The notes under the pieces were generated by a model. The model did not search any database, was not told the DNA's origin, and was given only the letters and a program-made list of their open reading frames with translations. The translations under genes and the position numbers were made by a program. From Nevskia sp. (lineage in GTDB: Bacteria; Pseudomonadota; Gammaproteobacteria; Nevskiales; Nevskiaceae): a stretch of 64,000 nt of DNA. Location of the stretch: positions 370,641 through 434,640 of the forward strand of contig JALNYU010000001.1 of NCBI GenBank assembly GCA_023229645.1. The letters are read 5' to 3'. Of the stretch, positions 8,852-19,800 are shown one piece after another. Each line of letters opens with the position of its first letter. The stretch's first letter is position 1.

Positions 8852-9622
8852 ATGAGTGCGGACACGTCCCATATCGCCGGTGAAACGAGCGCGGTTGCAA
8901 CTGACGCGATTGACGCCGAAGAGCGAACACTTTGGGGACGTTGGCGTGCCGGCTCTGAACAAAGTGCGCGCGGTGAGCTGGTTGACCGCTATATGGATCT
9001 TGTGCGCATCCTGGCGGCAGAGGCCTACCGATCGGCAAATTTCGGTTACGTCGAATTTTCTGATTTAATGCAATTGGGTGCTGTTGGCTTGCTGGAATCG
9101 ATTGATCGATTCGACCCTGCATTCGGCTCAAATTTTGCCGGTTATGCTCGAAAGCGGATTCGCGGCGCGATTTTAGACGGGCTCGAAAAACAGTCCGAAC
9201 ATCATTCGCAGAGCGCTTTCCGGCGACGCGTGCGTAAAGAGCGGACTGAATCCTTAGCCGATGGCGCAAAGGCGGATCATGGCAATTTGTTCTTGCAAAT
9301 GGTTGAGATTGCGACAGGTCTCGCTGTGGGGCACATGCTCGAAGGTACGACGATGTATGTCGACCCCGATGCCGAAAAGAGAGCCTATAGCGATAATGGA
9401 GAGGTTTATGCGTCCGCTCAGTCCTTTCGCTATTTACTTTCTAAATTGCCGGTGGCACAAGCTAAAGTTCTAGAATCCCACTATTTGAATGGCATACAGT
9501 TTGACGAAATCGCAGCATTAATGGCGGTTTCAAAGGGCCGTATATCGCAGCTCCATTCGGAGGCAATTCGCGCACTGAGACGCCAGTTTCGTGCCCGCGG
9601 TGCGCTTAATCTAAGTATTTGA
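8852..9622 (+). CDS. fliA: RNA polymerase sigma-28 type factor (FliA family)
   Basis: FliA directs RNA polymerase to late flagellar promoters. The protein has 256 residues. Region 2 is visible at LVDRYMDLVRILAAEAYR, FSDLMQLGAVGLLESIDRFD and FAGYARKRIRGAILDGL. Region 4 is the helix-turn-helix near the C-terminus (YLNGIQFDEIAALMAVSKGR, then ISQLHSEAIRALRRQ). It closes the flagellar operon, 15 bases after fliP, and converges with the next minus-strand gene, overlapping it by 12 bases. A related group-3 sigma factor is the only real alternative. Confidence 0.9.
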   Translation: MSADTSHIAGETSAVATDAIDAEERTLWGRWRAGSEQSARGELVDRYMDLVRILAAEAYRSANFGYVEFSDLMQLGAVGLLESIDRFDPAFGSNFAGYARKRIRGAILDGLEKQSEHHSQSAFRRRVRKERTESLADGAKADHGNLFLQMVEIATGLAVGHMLEGTTMYVDPDAEKRAYSDNGEVYASAQSFRYLLSKLPVAQAKVLESHYLNGIQFDEIAALMAVSKGRISQLHSEAIRALRRQFRARGALNLSI

Positions 9623-10012
9623 GTTTGACTCGTTCTTAATTTGTACGAGGAGTTTGTCTAGCTGTTCCGATAATTTTGGGTCGGCTGAAATCGATGCCTC
9701 CACATCGCGGATCAGATGGCCAAATTGGCCGTCAGTCAACAGGTCCTCACCGAGATCCCAGGCGAGTACCGATTCAAGAAATATTTGTCGTGCCCGCTTC
9801 TTTCCGCCAGCGGCCAGCAGATCGACGGATTTTAGCTCGCCGCCGATGCGCCGCTGCAATACTTCGGGGGCGACGGCCCGATTCGCTGTAAGTTCGGTAT
9901 CGCCAGAGGTTCGAGTTGGGCTGGAGCCTGCCGCGCCCGACTTTCCCGTTCGTCCGGCGAGTTGGCTGCGTAAAGCCGCCAATAAGTCCGATGTGCCGTC
10001 TATTTTGGCCAT
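9611..10012 (-). CDS. Hypothetical protein next to flagellar operon
   Basis: This 133-residue soluble protein has no signal peptide. The N-terminal half is low-complexity (Gly, Ser, Thr, Arg). The C-terminal half is a compact helical region (RARQIFLESVLAWDLGEDLL, HLIRDVEASISADPKLSEQL). It follows the TPR gene on the same strand by 44 bases, so the two probably form an operon transcribed toward fliA. The position suggests a flagellar or envelope accessory role, but I do not recognise the family. Confidence 0.65.
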   Translation of the reverse strand: MAKIDGTSDLLAALRSQLAGRTGKSGAAGSSPTRTSGDTELTANRAVAPEVLQRRIGGELKSVDLLAAGGKKRARQIFLESVLAWDLGEDLLTDGQFGHLIRDVEASISADPKLSEQLDKLLVQIKNESNSNT

Positions 10013-10056
10013 TTTCGGTGTGCTCTATTACCAAAGGCGAACGCTGGCGACGAGGC

Positions 10057-10668
10057 CTAGTCGGCTTTTTCTGGCGCTTGTTGATAGTTACTAAGCAGCA
10101 AATGATTCGCGCTATTGCGGATGTCCTGATGCGAGGCTTCGCTATGCCCTGGAAGCGTTGCGAGGTGCCTCTCAACGTTGGCTTTAACGCGCTGCATGTC
10201 GTGCAGTAACGCGAGGTTGGCCTGTGCATAGCCAATGCCGCGGTCAAGTTCGCTAATTGCTTGGTGATACTCGCCCGCCGCGATCTGTAGCAATGCGCGC
10301 TTGAACGCGATGAGGTCATCGGCGCCAGGGGTTGAGTCGAGCATTGCCCAGCTTTCTTGAGCCGCTGCGACGTTGCCCAGGGTGTAGTGCACCAAGCCAA
10401 GCTGAAAATGGGCAGTGATCAGGGACGGGTCAAGATGAACTGCGCGCTCGATCATTTCAATCGCACGATCATACAGCCCGATTTCAGCGTATTCCGCGCC
10501 CAGCAAATAATTTGCCTTTGCATGATTGGGCGAATAAGCAATGGCCTCTTTCAGCTTTCTGATCGCCTCGTCGTGGCGCGCCGCCTGGCTATCAAGAACC
10601 GCGAGATGAAAGAGCTCGTCCGAGTCGAGGTTGCTGCTAGGCGAGGGCTGCACGGTTTCGAGGTCCAT
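10057..10668 (-). CDS. Tetratricopeptide repeat protein
   Basis: This 203-residue protein contains at least three TPR units: DSQAARHDEAIRKLKEAIAY with SPNHAKANYLLGAEYAEIGL, YDRAIEMIERAVHLDPSLI, and AHFQLGLVHYTLGNVAAAQE. The pattern of conserved W/L/G, Y, A and P positions at 34-residue spacing is clear. There is no signal peptide, so it is a cytoplasmic scaffold. It is the first gene of a two-gene minus-strand unit that diverges from the giant Rhs-like gene. Partner unknown. Confidence 0.8.
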   Translation of the reverse strand: MDLETVQPSPSSNLDSDELFHLAVLDSQAARHDEAIRKLKEAIAYSPNHAKANYLLGAEYAEIGLYDRAIEMIERAVHLDPSLITAHFQLGLVHYTLGNVAAAQESWAMLDSTPGADDLIAFKRALLQIAAGEYHQAISELDRGIGYAQANLALLHDMQRVKANVERHLATLPGHSEASHQDIRNSANHLLLSNYQQAPEKAD

Positions 10669-10874
10669 GGTGAGCTGATTCTAAAGACAAACAATAGCAT
10701 TGCAGGTTACTCCTTTGCTTGAAAAGCGAAAGCCGAAGCTGCAATCGCGCAGCCGCCGTCGGCGCCGCACTTTGGCCGACGAACGGTCTAAACAAAAGTC
10801 TGAAAAATCAGGATAGGGCTTATGAGGGCAAAAAGGATGCGCAGCAAGAGCGGCGTGCCATGCCTATAGCAATC

Positions 10875-10879
10875 AGGGA
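10875..10879 (+). promoter_or_regulatory. Ribosome-binding site that decides the start of the giant gene
   Basis: An AGGGA sequence lies seven bases before the ATG at 10887. In-frame upstream starts at 10719 and 10860 lack a good site, and the protein from 10887 begins with the N-terminal pattern (MSSIIVGNGLGLF) I associate with this family. The 218 bases between the TPR gene start (10668) and 10887 must hold both divergent promoters; I see no clear sigma-28 or sigma-70 consensus there. Confidence 0.5.
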
Positions 10880-10886
10880 AAAGGGT

Positions 10887-13800
10887 ATGTCATCGATTAT
10901 TGTCGGCAACGGCTTGGGTTTATTCGATAGCAGTCTGTCGCAGCTAAACGGCTTCGGCGGAACGGGGCGGGTTGCCGTGGGCGCGCAGGGGCGAGATGGC
11001 TCCCTGGTTAATGCGGCGACAGGCAATCTGGTGCTGCGTTCACAAGACGAGTTTATTGCCAGCATCGGCCTGGATACGCTGCTGACCCGGACCTACAACA
11101 GTCAAGGGCAGTTCGACGGCGACAATAATGATGGCTGGCGGCTCTCGGTCTACCGGAGCCTGGCACTGGCGGGCGGCACAGGCCCGATTACGCGGATAAG
11201 CGGCGACGGCCATCTTGCAACGTTCACCTATAACGCAGCTGAAAACCTGTGGCGAACCGATGAGGGCGAGGGCGCGGCGGATGTCATCCGGCAATCCGGC
11301 AGCAACTGGACTTATACCGAAGGCGGCACCGGCGCGAGCGAAACCTATGACGCCACTGGGCGGCTGTTATCGGCGAAAGACGCCGATGGCAATACCACCA
11401 CCTACGGCTATACCGGCAACCTAATCACTTCGATCACCGATGCTTCGGGCCAAGTTACCACGCTGAGCTATAGCGGAAATAACCTGACGCAGATCAGCGT
11501 CCTTGGATTGAAGCCGGGAACCGCTACGGTCGGCGATCGCCAAACAATCACACGCGTTCGCTACAGCTATGACACCAGCAACCGCCTCACCAGCGTCACT
11601 GTTGATCTAACACCGAGCGACAACAGTATCGCCGACGGCAACGTTTTCACCACCAGCTACACCTACGATGGAACCAGCACGCGTGTCGCCAGCGTTAGCC
11701 AAACGGGCGGCGGGGCTCTGGCTATCACTTATCAGCTGGTCGGCAGTGACTACCGGGTCAAAACCCTAACTGATGGCGAAGGCCGCATTACCACGTTTAA
11801 CTACGATACTGCGACACGACGCACCGATGTCATTGATCCGTTAGGCACCCTTACTCGTTATACCTACGACAGCCTGAACCGGCTCACGCGCGTCGACGTT
11901 CCGACGGCTGAGGGGGTTGCTGCCAACATCAGCTACGTCTATGACGCTGCCGGCAACGTCACCCAGGTGACTGACGGTGAAGGTCGCACTGTTACCTATC
12001 AGTACGATGCCCACGACAACCTGATTCTGAGCCGCGACGCGCAAGGCAATACGATCACGCGGACCTACGATAGTAACGATCTGCTGCTGAGCGAAACGCG
12101 CTACCAGACGCCAGATCCAGATGGCGCAGGCGCTGGACAACCTGGCGCGCCGTTGACCACGCGGTACGTGTACGACAGCGAGCAACATCTGCGTTTCATC
12201 GTCACCGCGGAAGGCCGCGTTAGCGAATATCGCTACGCCACCAATGGTCTACAAAACACTGCGATTCGCTATACCGGTGCGTTATACACAGGGAGCGGCT
12301 CCGCTGAGACGGATCTTTCCGCCTGGGTCAACAGTATCAACAAGAGTCTTAGCCAGCGCAGTGATAGCGGTTACGACCTCTCCGGCCAAATTAAAACTGT
12401 CACGACCTACAGTACGACGGATAGCAGCGGGGCCGGTAGCGGTACGCCGAGCGTTACGCAATACATCTACGACGTTAGTGGGCGGCTGCTGACGCGGATC
12501 GACCCGCGCGCCGCGGCTGGCGCCACCAGCGGTGCCTACGTCACGAGCTACGTCTACGATGGTCTCGATCGACTGACGCTGACGGTCGATGGCAGCGGCC
12601 GCACAACGCAAACGCAGTACGACAATGCTGGCAATCGCATCCTCACCACCGCCGCCAATGGCGTTGTTACGACGACGGTCAACAACAAAGTGGGCGATAC
12701 GCTCAGCGTGTCGCGGAGCGGGCCCGGCAATCTGGCGCTGGGTACGACGGTCTACGCTTACGATGCCGACGGACGCCTGCGGATCGCAACTGACCCTACA
12801 GGCGCGAGAACGTTTTACCTCTATGACGAGCGCAGCCGCCAGGTTGGCGTCGTTAATGCGGAAGGCGAGCTGACCGAAACGGTTTACAACAAAGCCAGCC
12901 AGATTATCCGGACCATTCGCTACAGTGGCCGAGTTGATACCAGCATCTTGGTCGACGCGAATGGGAACCCAACCGGTGCCACGCTTGGGACACTGCGCGG
13001 TCAGAGCCCGCAATTGGCGCCGACGCTGGATCTCGACGCCAACAACAGCAATAGCGCCGGAACAGGCTATCTGGCCAGTTACACGGTGCGCGGGAACTAC
13101 ACCGCTATCGTCGATACCGATTTAACGATCGCCGATATCGACAGCGCCAATTTGACCTCGGCGACGATTACCCTCAACAGCCGCCCTGATGGCGCAGCGG
13201 AAAGCTTATCGATTACGCTGACCGGCACCCCGATCATTGGCAGCTACAACAGCAGCACAGGTCAATTGTTGCTGACTGGCAACGCGACGGTGGCGCAATA
13301 CCAGCAAGTATTACGGACGCTCACCTACCGCAATACGTCGATCCCGACCACCAACGGCAATCGCTCGGTCAGCGTTAGCGTCAACGACGGCCAAGGCAAT
13401 AGCAATGTCGCCACTGCAACGATCGGCGTTAGTATTGCCAACGTTGCGCCGGTGTTGGATCTCGACGCCAACAACAGTAATAGCGCCGGCACCAGTTATC
13501 AGGCGACCTACAACGTCCGCGGTAGCAATCTCGCCGTCGTCGACACTGACCTTTCGCTGATCGATTCCGACAACATCAATCTTGCCTCAGCAACAATCAC
13601 GCTGAACAACCGCCTGGACGGCGCAGCGGAAAGCTTATCGATCACGCTAACCGGTACGCCAATTACCGGCAGCTACAACAGCAGCACCGGGCAATTGCTG
13701 CTCACCGGCAGCGCGACGGTGGCGCAGTACCAGCAAGTGCTGCGAACCTTGACCTACCGCAACAGCTCGGCACCGACCACCAACGCCAGCCGCACGATCA

Positions 13801-16800
13801 ACATCTCAGTCAACGATGGCTTCGCGAATAGCAACGTCGCTGTTTCGACGATTGTGGTCAGCATTGCCAATGTCGCCCCGACACTGGATCTCGACGCTAA
13901 CGGCAGCAATAGCACCGGCACCGGTTACCAAGCGAATTACACCGTGCGCGGCAATAATGTCGCGATCGTCGACACGGATTTATCCGTCGTTGATTCCGAC
14001 AATCCAAATCTAAGCTCGGCGACGATCACGCTGAATAACCGTTTAGATGGCACAGCAGAAAGCTTGGCGATCACGCTGACCGGCACCCCGATCACCGGCA
14101 GCTACAACAGCAGTACCGGGCAGTTGCTACTTAGCGGCAACGCAACGGTGGCGCAGTACCAGCAAGTGCTACGAACGCTAACCTACCGCAATACTGCGAT
14201 TCCAACGACCAACGCGAGTCGCACGGTCAGCATCAGCGTCAACGATGGTCAGGCCAGCAGCAACGTGGCGACATCAGCCGTCGTCGTCAATATTCCGAAT
14301 GTTGCACCGACATTAGACCTCGACGCGAACGACAGCACCGCGACAGGTACCAGTTATCAGGTTAACTACACGACAGCGGCGTCAACGGTCGCGGCTGTCG
14401 ATACAGATCTGACGGTTGCGGATGTCGATAGCGTAAATCTGACCTCGGCTTCCATTGTTCTCTATAACCGCCTAAATGGAACGAATGAAAGCCTGTCGAT
14501 CACACTTACAGGCACGCCAATTACCGGTAGCTATAACGCTAGTACCGGCGAGCTTCTATTAACTGGGACAGCGACCGTTGCGCAGTACCAGCAAGTGCTG
14601 CGTACCCTGACCTACCGTAATGGCGCCACCATTTACTCGCAGTCGACGGATGCAACGCGGACGATTCTGATCTCCGTCAGTGATGGTCTGGTGAGCAGCG
14701 ATGTGGCTTCTTCGTTTATAGATGTTAGCCGTTTCGGCAAGGGAGCCGGAACGTTTGCGACATTCGCGGCCGGCGTTGTAGACCCAGGAAACCGCACTAA
14801 GAGCTATTTTTACGACAGCGCTGGGCGCCTAGCGTACACGGTAGATGAAGAAGGTTACGTCACGAAATCGGTTTACGACGGCGCCGGACGTAAGACCAGC
14901 GACGTGCAATATGCCACTGCGCTGGCTTCAGTCCCAACCACCGGCAACGCTGCTGATGTATCCGTGGCCACCAACGCCAGCGACCGGACGACGCGCTATT
15001 TCTACGATGGCGATGGGCTGGCGCGCGGCACACTGGATTCGGGTGGCTACCTGACTGAGATCGTCTACGACAGCGCCGGTGAAGTCTCACGCACAATTCA
15101 GTATGCCACCGCAACCAACGCCAGCCTGCGCGCAAGCGGCACGCTGGACCAATTACGACCCGCCGCCAACGCTGCACAGGACCGCACGGATTACACGTTT
15201 TACGACGCGTCCGGCCAAATCAGCGGCCAAGTCGATGCGGCCGGCTACCTGACGGTATACCGCTACGATGTTGCGGGTAATCAGGTACAGAAAACGCGCT
15301 ATCAGAACCCGGTGAGTTATGCCGGGCAGCCATTTGGATCGGCTTGGGTGCAAGGCTTCCAGACCGGCTACGACGGTTTAGGGCAAGACTTGATCAGCGG
15401 CTATGCCGCAGCAACGCCAACCACCTTCACAACTGACGGTGGCCAACTCGTGTTGCACACCGGGAGTAGCGCCGCCGCTGGGTGGGCATCGCTCGTTGGG
15501 ACAAGAAACTATGCCCAGAGTGAAGGTGCAGTGTTCCGCTCCGAATTCGTCGCCCCGGCGGCAGGAAGTTCGGTTCGGTCCATTATTGCGATTTCCAATC
15601 TCGTGCCTTCTGGCGCCGGATATCGCAGGAACGCAGTCAACATCACCGGTAATTCGGCAGCCTGGCAGTCGGTAAATGGGGCTGCATCGCAGTCGGGTGC
15701 GGCGGTTTCGCTCACGCCGGGCAAGACCTACGTTGTCGAATTCACAACGACGGCATCCGGAACTGCGATATATCTGTCGGAAAAGGGCGGCCCTCGCGGT
15801 GGGGTTTTCAGTCACACCGATAGCGTTGCCGACTGGGGCTCAATTCGGTCGCAGCTCTGGGTATACCGTGCGCCGGGGTATGCCGAATCCTCACTTTCCA
15901 TCGATAACGTCACCGAAACCACAGGCACCGCGAGCGATTTAATCGCAGCTGCCTCTGGTGCCAACGATCAGACGACGACGGTTCAGTACGACGCGCTCAA
16001 CCGCGTGATTCAAGATGTTGACGCACAAGGCACGACTACAACGTATACCTACGATGCGCAAAGCGGCTATCTAACGTCGAGCACGCGCGCACAAGGCCAG
16101 CTGGATGCGCAGGGCGTTAGCGAAGCGCGTACCACCACAACTCGCTACGACGCGCTGGGCCGTGTTATTTCGACGATACAAGGGGAAGGCAGCGCCGCGC
16201 TGGTTGGGGCCAGCGATCCGAATGCCATCTTCAGTAGTTACGGCACGCAGTATAGCTATGACCTCGCGGGCCGCCGGGTTAGCAGTACCGATGCCAACGG
16301 CAGAACCACCTACTACTATTACGACGGCGACAATAATCTACGGTATACCGTCAACGCTGCCGGCGAAGTCAGCGAAACTCAGTACGACGCATTTGGTGAA
16401 ACGATCGCCAGCATCGCCTACGCGCAGCGCATCAGCACTGCGAGCCTTAAGGGGGGCTTGATCAGCGGCGACAGCACCTTCACCACACGGGTTAATGCCA
16501 CTGCATTCCAAACCGACGCCAACAACCGCACCACCGCATATGACTATGCCGACAAACGCGGTTTACTGACCCAAACAATAGACGCCGCGGGCTATCTCAC
16601 GCAGCGGATTTATGATGCGTTTGGCGCGCTGCAGACCCAGACCCAAGACGTCGGTGCGACACCCGGCGCCGTGCTCCGCAGCGATCAATACAGCTACGAC
16701 GCCCGCGGGCTCACGCTACAGAGCGTCACCGACAGCGGCGGTCTGGCGCTGACGAGCAAGGTTCTGCAATACGATGCTTTTGGTCGGGCACTGCAAACGC

Positions 16801-19800
16801 AAGACGCCAATGGCGGTACTCGCTCGACGGCATATGACCGGCTCGGCCGCGTTGTCACCGTCACCGACGCTCTCGGTCAAAGCGCTACGACCACGTATGA
16901 CGCCTTCGACAATGTCCTAAGCCAGACCGACCGTAACGGCCAGACCACCCGGTACGCCTATAGCGACACCGGCCGCAGTATTACCGTCACGACGCCGGAA
17001 GGCATCGTCACCATCAGAAAGAGCAACCGCTACGGCCAGACGATTGCAGTCACCGACGGCGAAAACAACACCACCACCTATCGCTACGATAAGGACGGCC
17101 GGTTGACGCACAGCACGGACGCGCTGGGCAACGATAGTGAAAGTCAATACGACAAAGCGGGTCTGCTGCTGGCGACGTTTGACGCCCGGCGTGTGCAAAC
17201 CACCTACGCCTACGATGCGGTAAATCGCGTCCTGACGCGGACACAAGACCCGAGTGGACTAAATCTAATTACGCGCTACGACTACAGCGCGTTTGGCGAC
17301 ACGATTAAAGTCACAGACGCTAACAATGTTGTGACGGAGACTGTTTACAATCGAAAAAGTCAGGCGCTGTATGTCATCGTCGATACCGTCGCGCGTAACA
17401 GCGCTTCTCCAGCGTTGAATATTGCAACGGCCTACACCTACGACGCAGAAGGCCGGAACCTAAGCGTCGCCGAGGGCATTACCGCAACCGGCAGCAGCGG
17501 TAGTTTCGTCGTTAATTCGGCGTCCGCGCTACGGACGACACAGTACAGCTACGATAAAGCGGGCCGGCGTATCACCACCATCGCCGACGCCGGAGTTGGT
17601 CGGCTCAATATCACCACCGGCTACGCCTACGACAAAAACAATAATCTCATCCGTAGCACGGACGCCAAGGGCAATATCACGCGTTATTTTTATGACGCAA
17701 ACGGCCGGCAGACCTATACGGTTAATGCGCTAGGCGGTGTCGTTGAAACTCGATATGACGGCGAAGGGCGGGCAATTCGTAATATTGCGTATGCCAATAC
17801 CATCACGCCCGCGAGCTTAAACGATGGCTCCACTTCAGCCAACGTAACTGCGCTTATCAGCGTCAACGCGAGTCGCGACCGCAGTACGCGGCAGGTCTAT
17901 GATCGCGACGGCCGGCTGGCCTATACCATCAACGCACTTGGTGCGGTCACCAGCTACCAATACGACGACAATGGCCGTGTCATCGATACCGTTCGCTATG
18001 CCACCGCACTCGATTCGACTCAGCTTGCGGCACTGGGAGCGGCGCCGAATGCTGCGGCGCTTGCCGCTCGGTTCGGTGAAGGTCTCGGTAATACCCTGCA
18101 GCCCGGGCAATCGTTGCTTCCTGGGCAAAGCATTTATTCTGCCGGCGGCGCCTACCGGTTGACCTACCAGACGGACGGGAATCTCGTTCTCTATTCGAGC
18201 ACCAACCAAGCGATTTGGAACTCGGGAACCAATGGCACCACGCCTGGCTCTGCTGTTTATCAAGCTGACGGCAATCTTGTTGTCTACAACCAGCAAGGAC
18301 AGGCTGTCTGGGCAACTTCGACGTATCCGTATGGCGCCGGTCAGCTACAGGTGCGGGAAGATGGCAATATCGTCATCACTGGAAGTAACGGCAACGCGGC
18401 ATGGACCAGCAACGCCGCCAACACCAACTACATACCCGCCGACCAGCACACACGGAACAGCTACGACGCAGCGGGCCGCTTAACGCAGACGATTGATGCG
18501 GAGGGCTATAGCGAGCGTTACAGCTACGACGCGGCCGGTAACCGGACGAGCTTAACCAACAAAAACGGTAGCACGACGACGTATATCTACGATGCAGCCA
18601 ATCGCCTGATCGAGCAGGATGCGCCGCCGGTATATGTGTATAGCGGGACCTCCGGGACCCCAAGTCTAGTCTCTCAGAAGACGCGGCTTGTCTATGACGG
18701 CCTCGGGAATATCATTGTTCGAGTTGAAAATTTTGGCGATCCAGTAAATAGCCGCGTCTCGCGTTATTTCTACGACGCGCTCGGGAATCAGACGCGCGTC
18801 GACAATGACTCAGTTTACGTGCTGGGAGCCACGACCTACGGCAAACAGCTAGGCGTTTATGATCCAACCGGCGATGCCGCAAACGGCTACGGGAGTGATC
18901 GAACTAAATTTGAGATCAATTCTACGATCGTGCGTAGCTTCACCTGGTACGACGCACTTGGAAATGCCGTTGTTGGTGGCAATGCAGGCGATAACGTAGC
19001 AGGGGTCTACACCTATAAGCTGTACGACGCGAATGGCCGCTTGAGCTACGAGGTTGACGGTCAGCGGCAAGTCACCGCCTATGCGTACGATGCCAACGGC
19101 AACGTGTTGAGTCTCCGGCGTTACTCCGGCGCTATTAGCGAAACCGCGGAAAGTAGCGCGGGGGCCAATGACTCGTTACAGGCACTGGAAGCAGCGATTC
19201 GGCAGGGGATAAACACTGGCGCCGCAGTTCGGGGCCTAGCGCTAGCTGCCTCCGCACGCGTCGCCACTTTGGTCGCGACGCTCAGTACCAGCGGCTCGCG
19301 GCTGATCAGCACGACGTACGACGCGCTCGACCGCAAAACGCAAGTTGTGCAGCCAACGGTTGACTACTACCTGCCGGCCGCCGATGGCAGCGTGGTCTCC
19401 GGCAGCGGTGCGCCAACTACAACCTACACCTACGATACGTTTAGCGAATTAACCGCGCAACGCGATCTGCGCAACCCGCAGGCCGGGCAGTGGATCACCA
19501 CTTACTTCGGGTATGACGCTGCAGGCCGACAAACAGACCAGCTTGATGCACTTGGCTACTACACCAAAAGCAGCTACGACGCCCAAGGCCGCCTGAGCCA
19601 AACCACGCAGTACGCCAAAGCCCAGACGATCGGGCTTGATGGCACCGGCAACCCTGCGTTTGCCAGCTTCAATCCACTGACCACCGCACCGTCGGCAAAT
19701 GATCCGGCGGGTTATGACCGCGTCACCCAATACGGCTACGACCGGCTTGATCGGCTGACCAGCGAAACCCGGCACAACATTCGTAGCTATACGCTTGATG

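Noticed and set aside
10669..10886. Possible sigma-28 promoter for the giant gene (TAAAGACA at 10682)
   Set aside because: No matching -10 element of the GCCGATAA type at the right distance.
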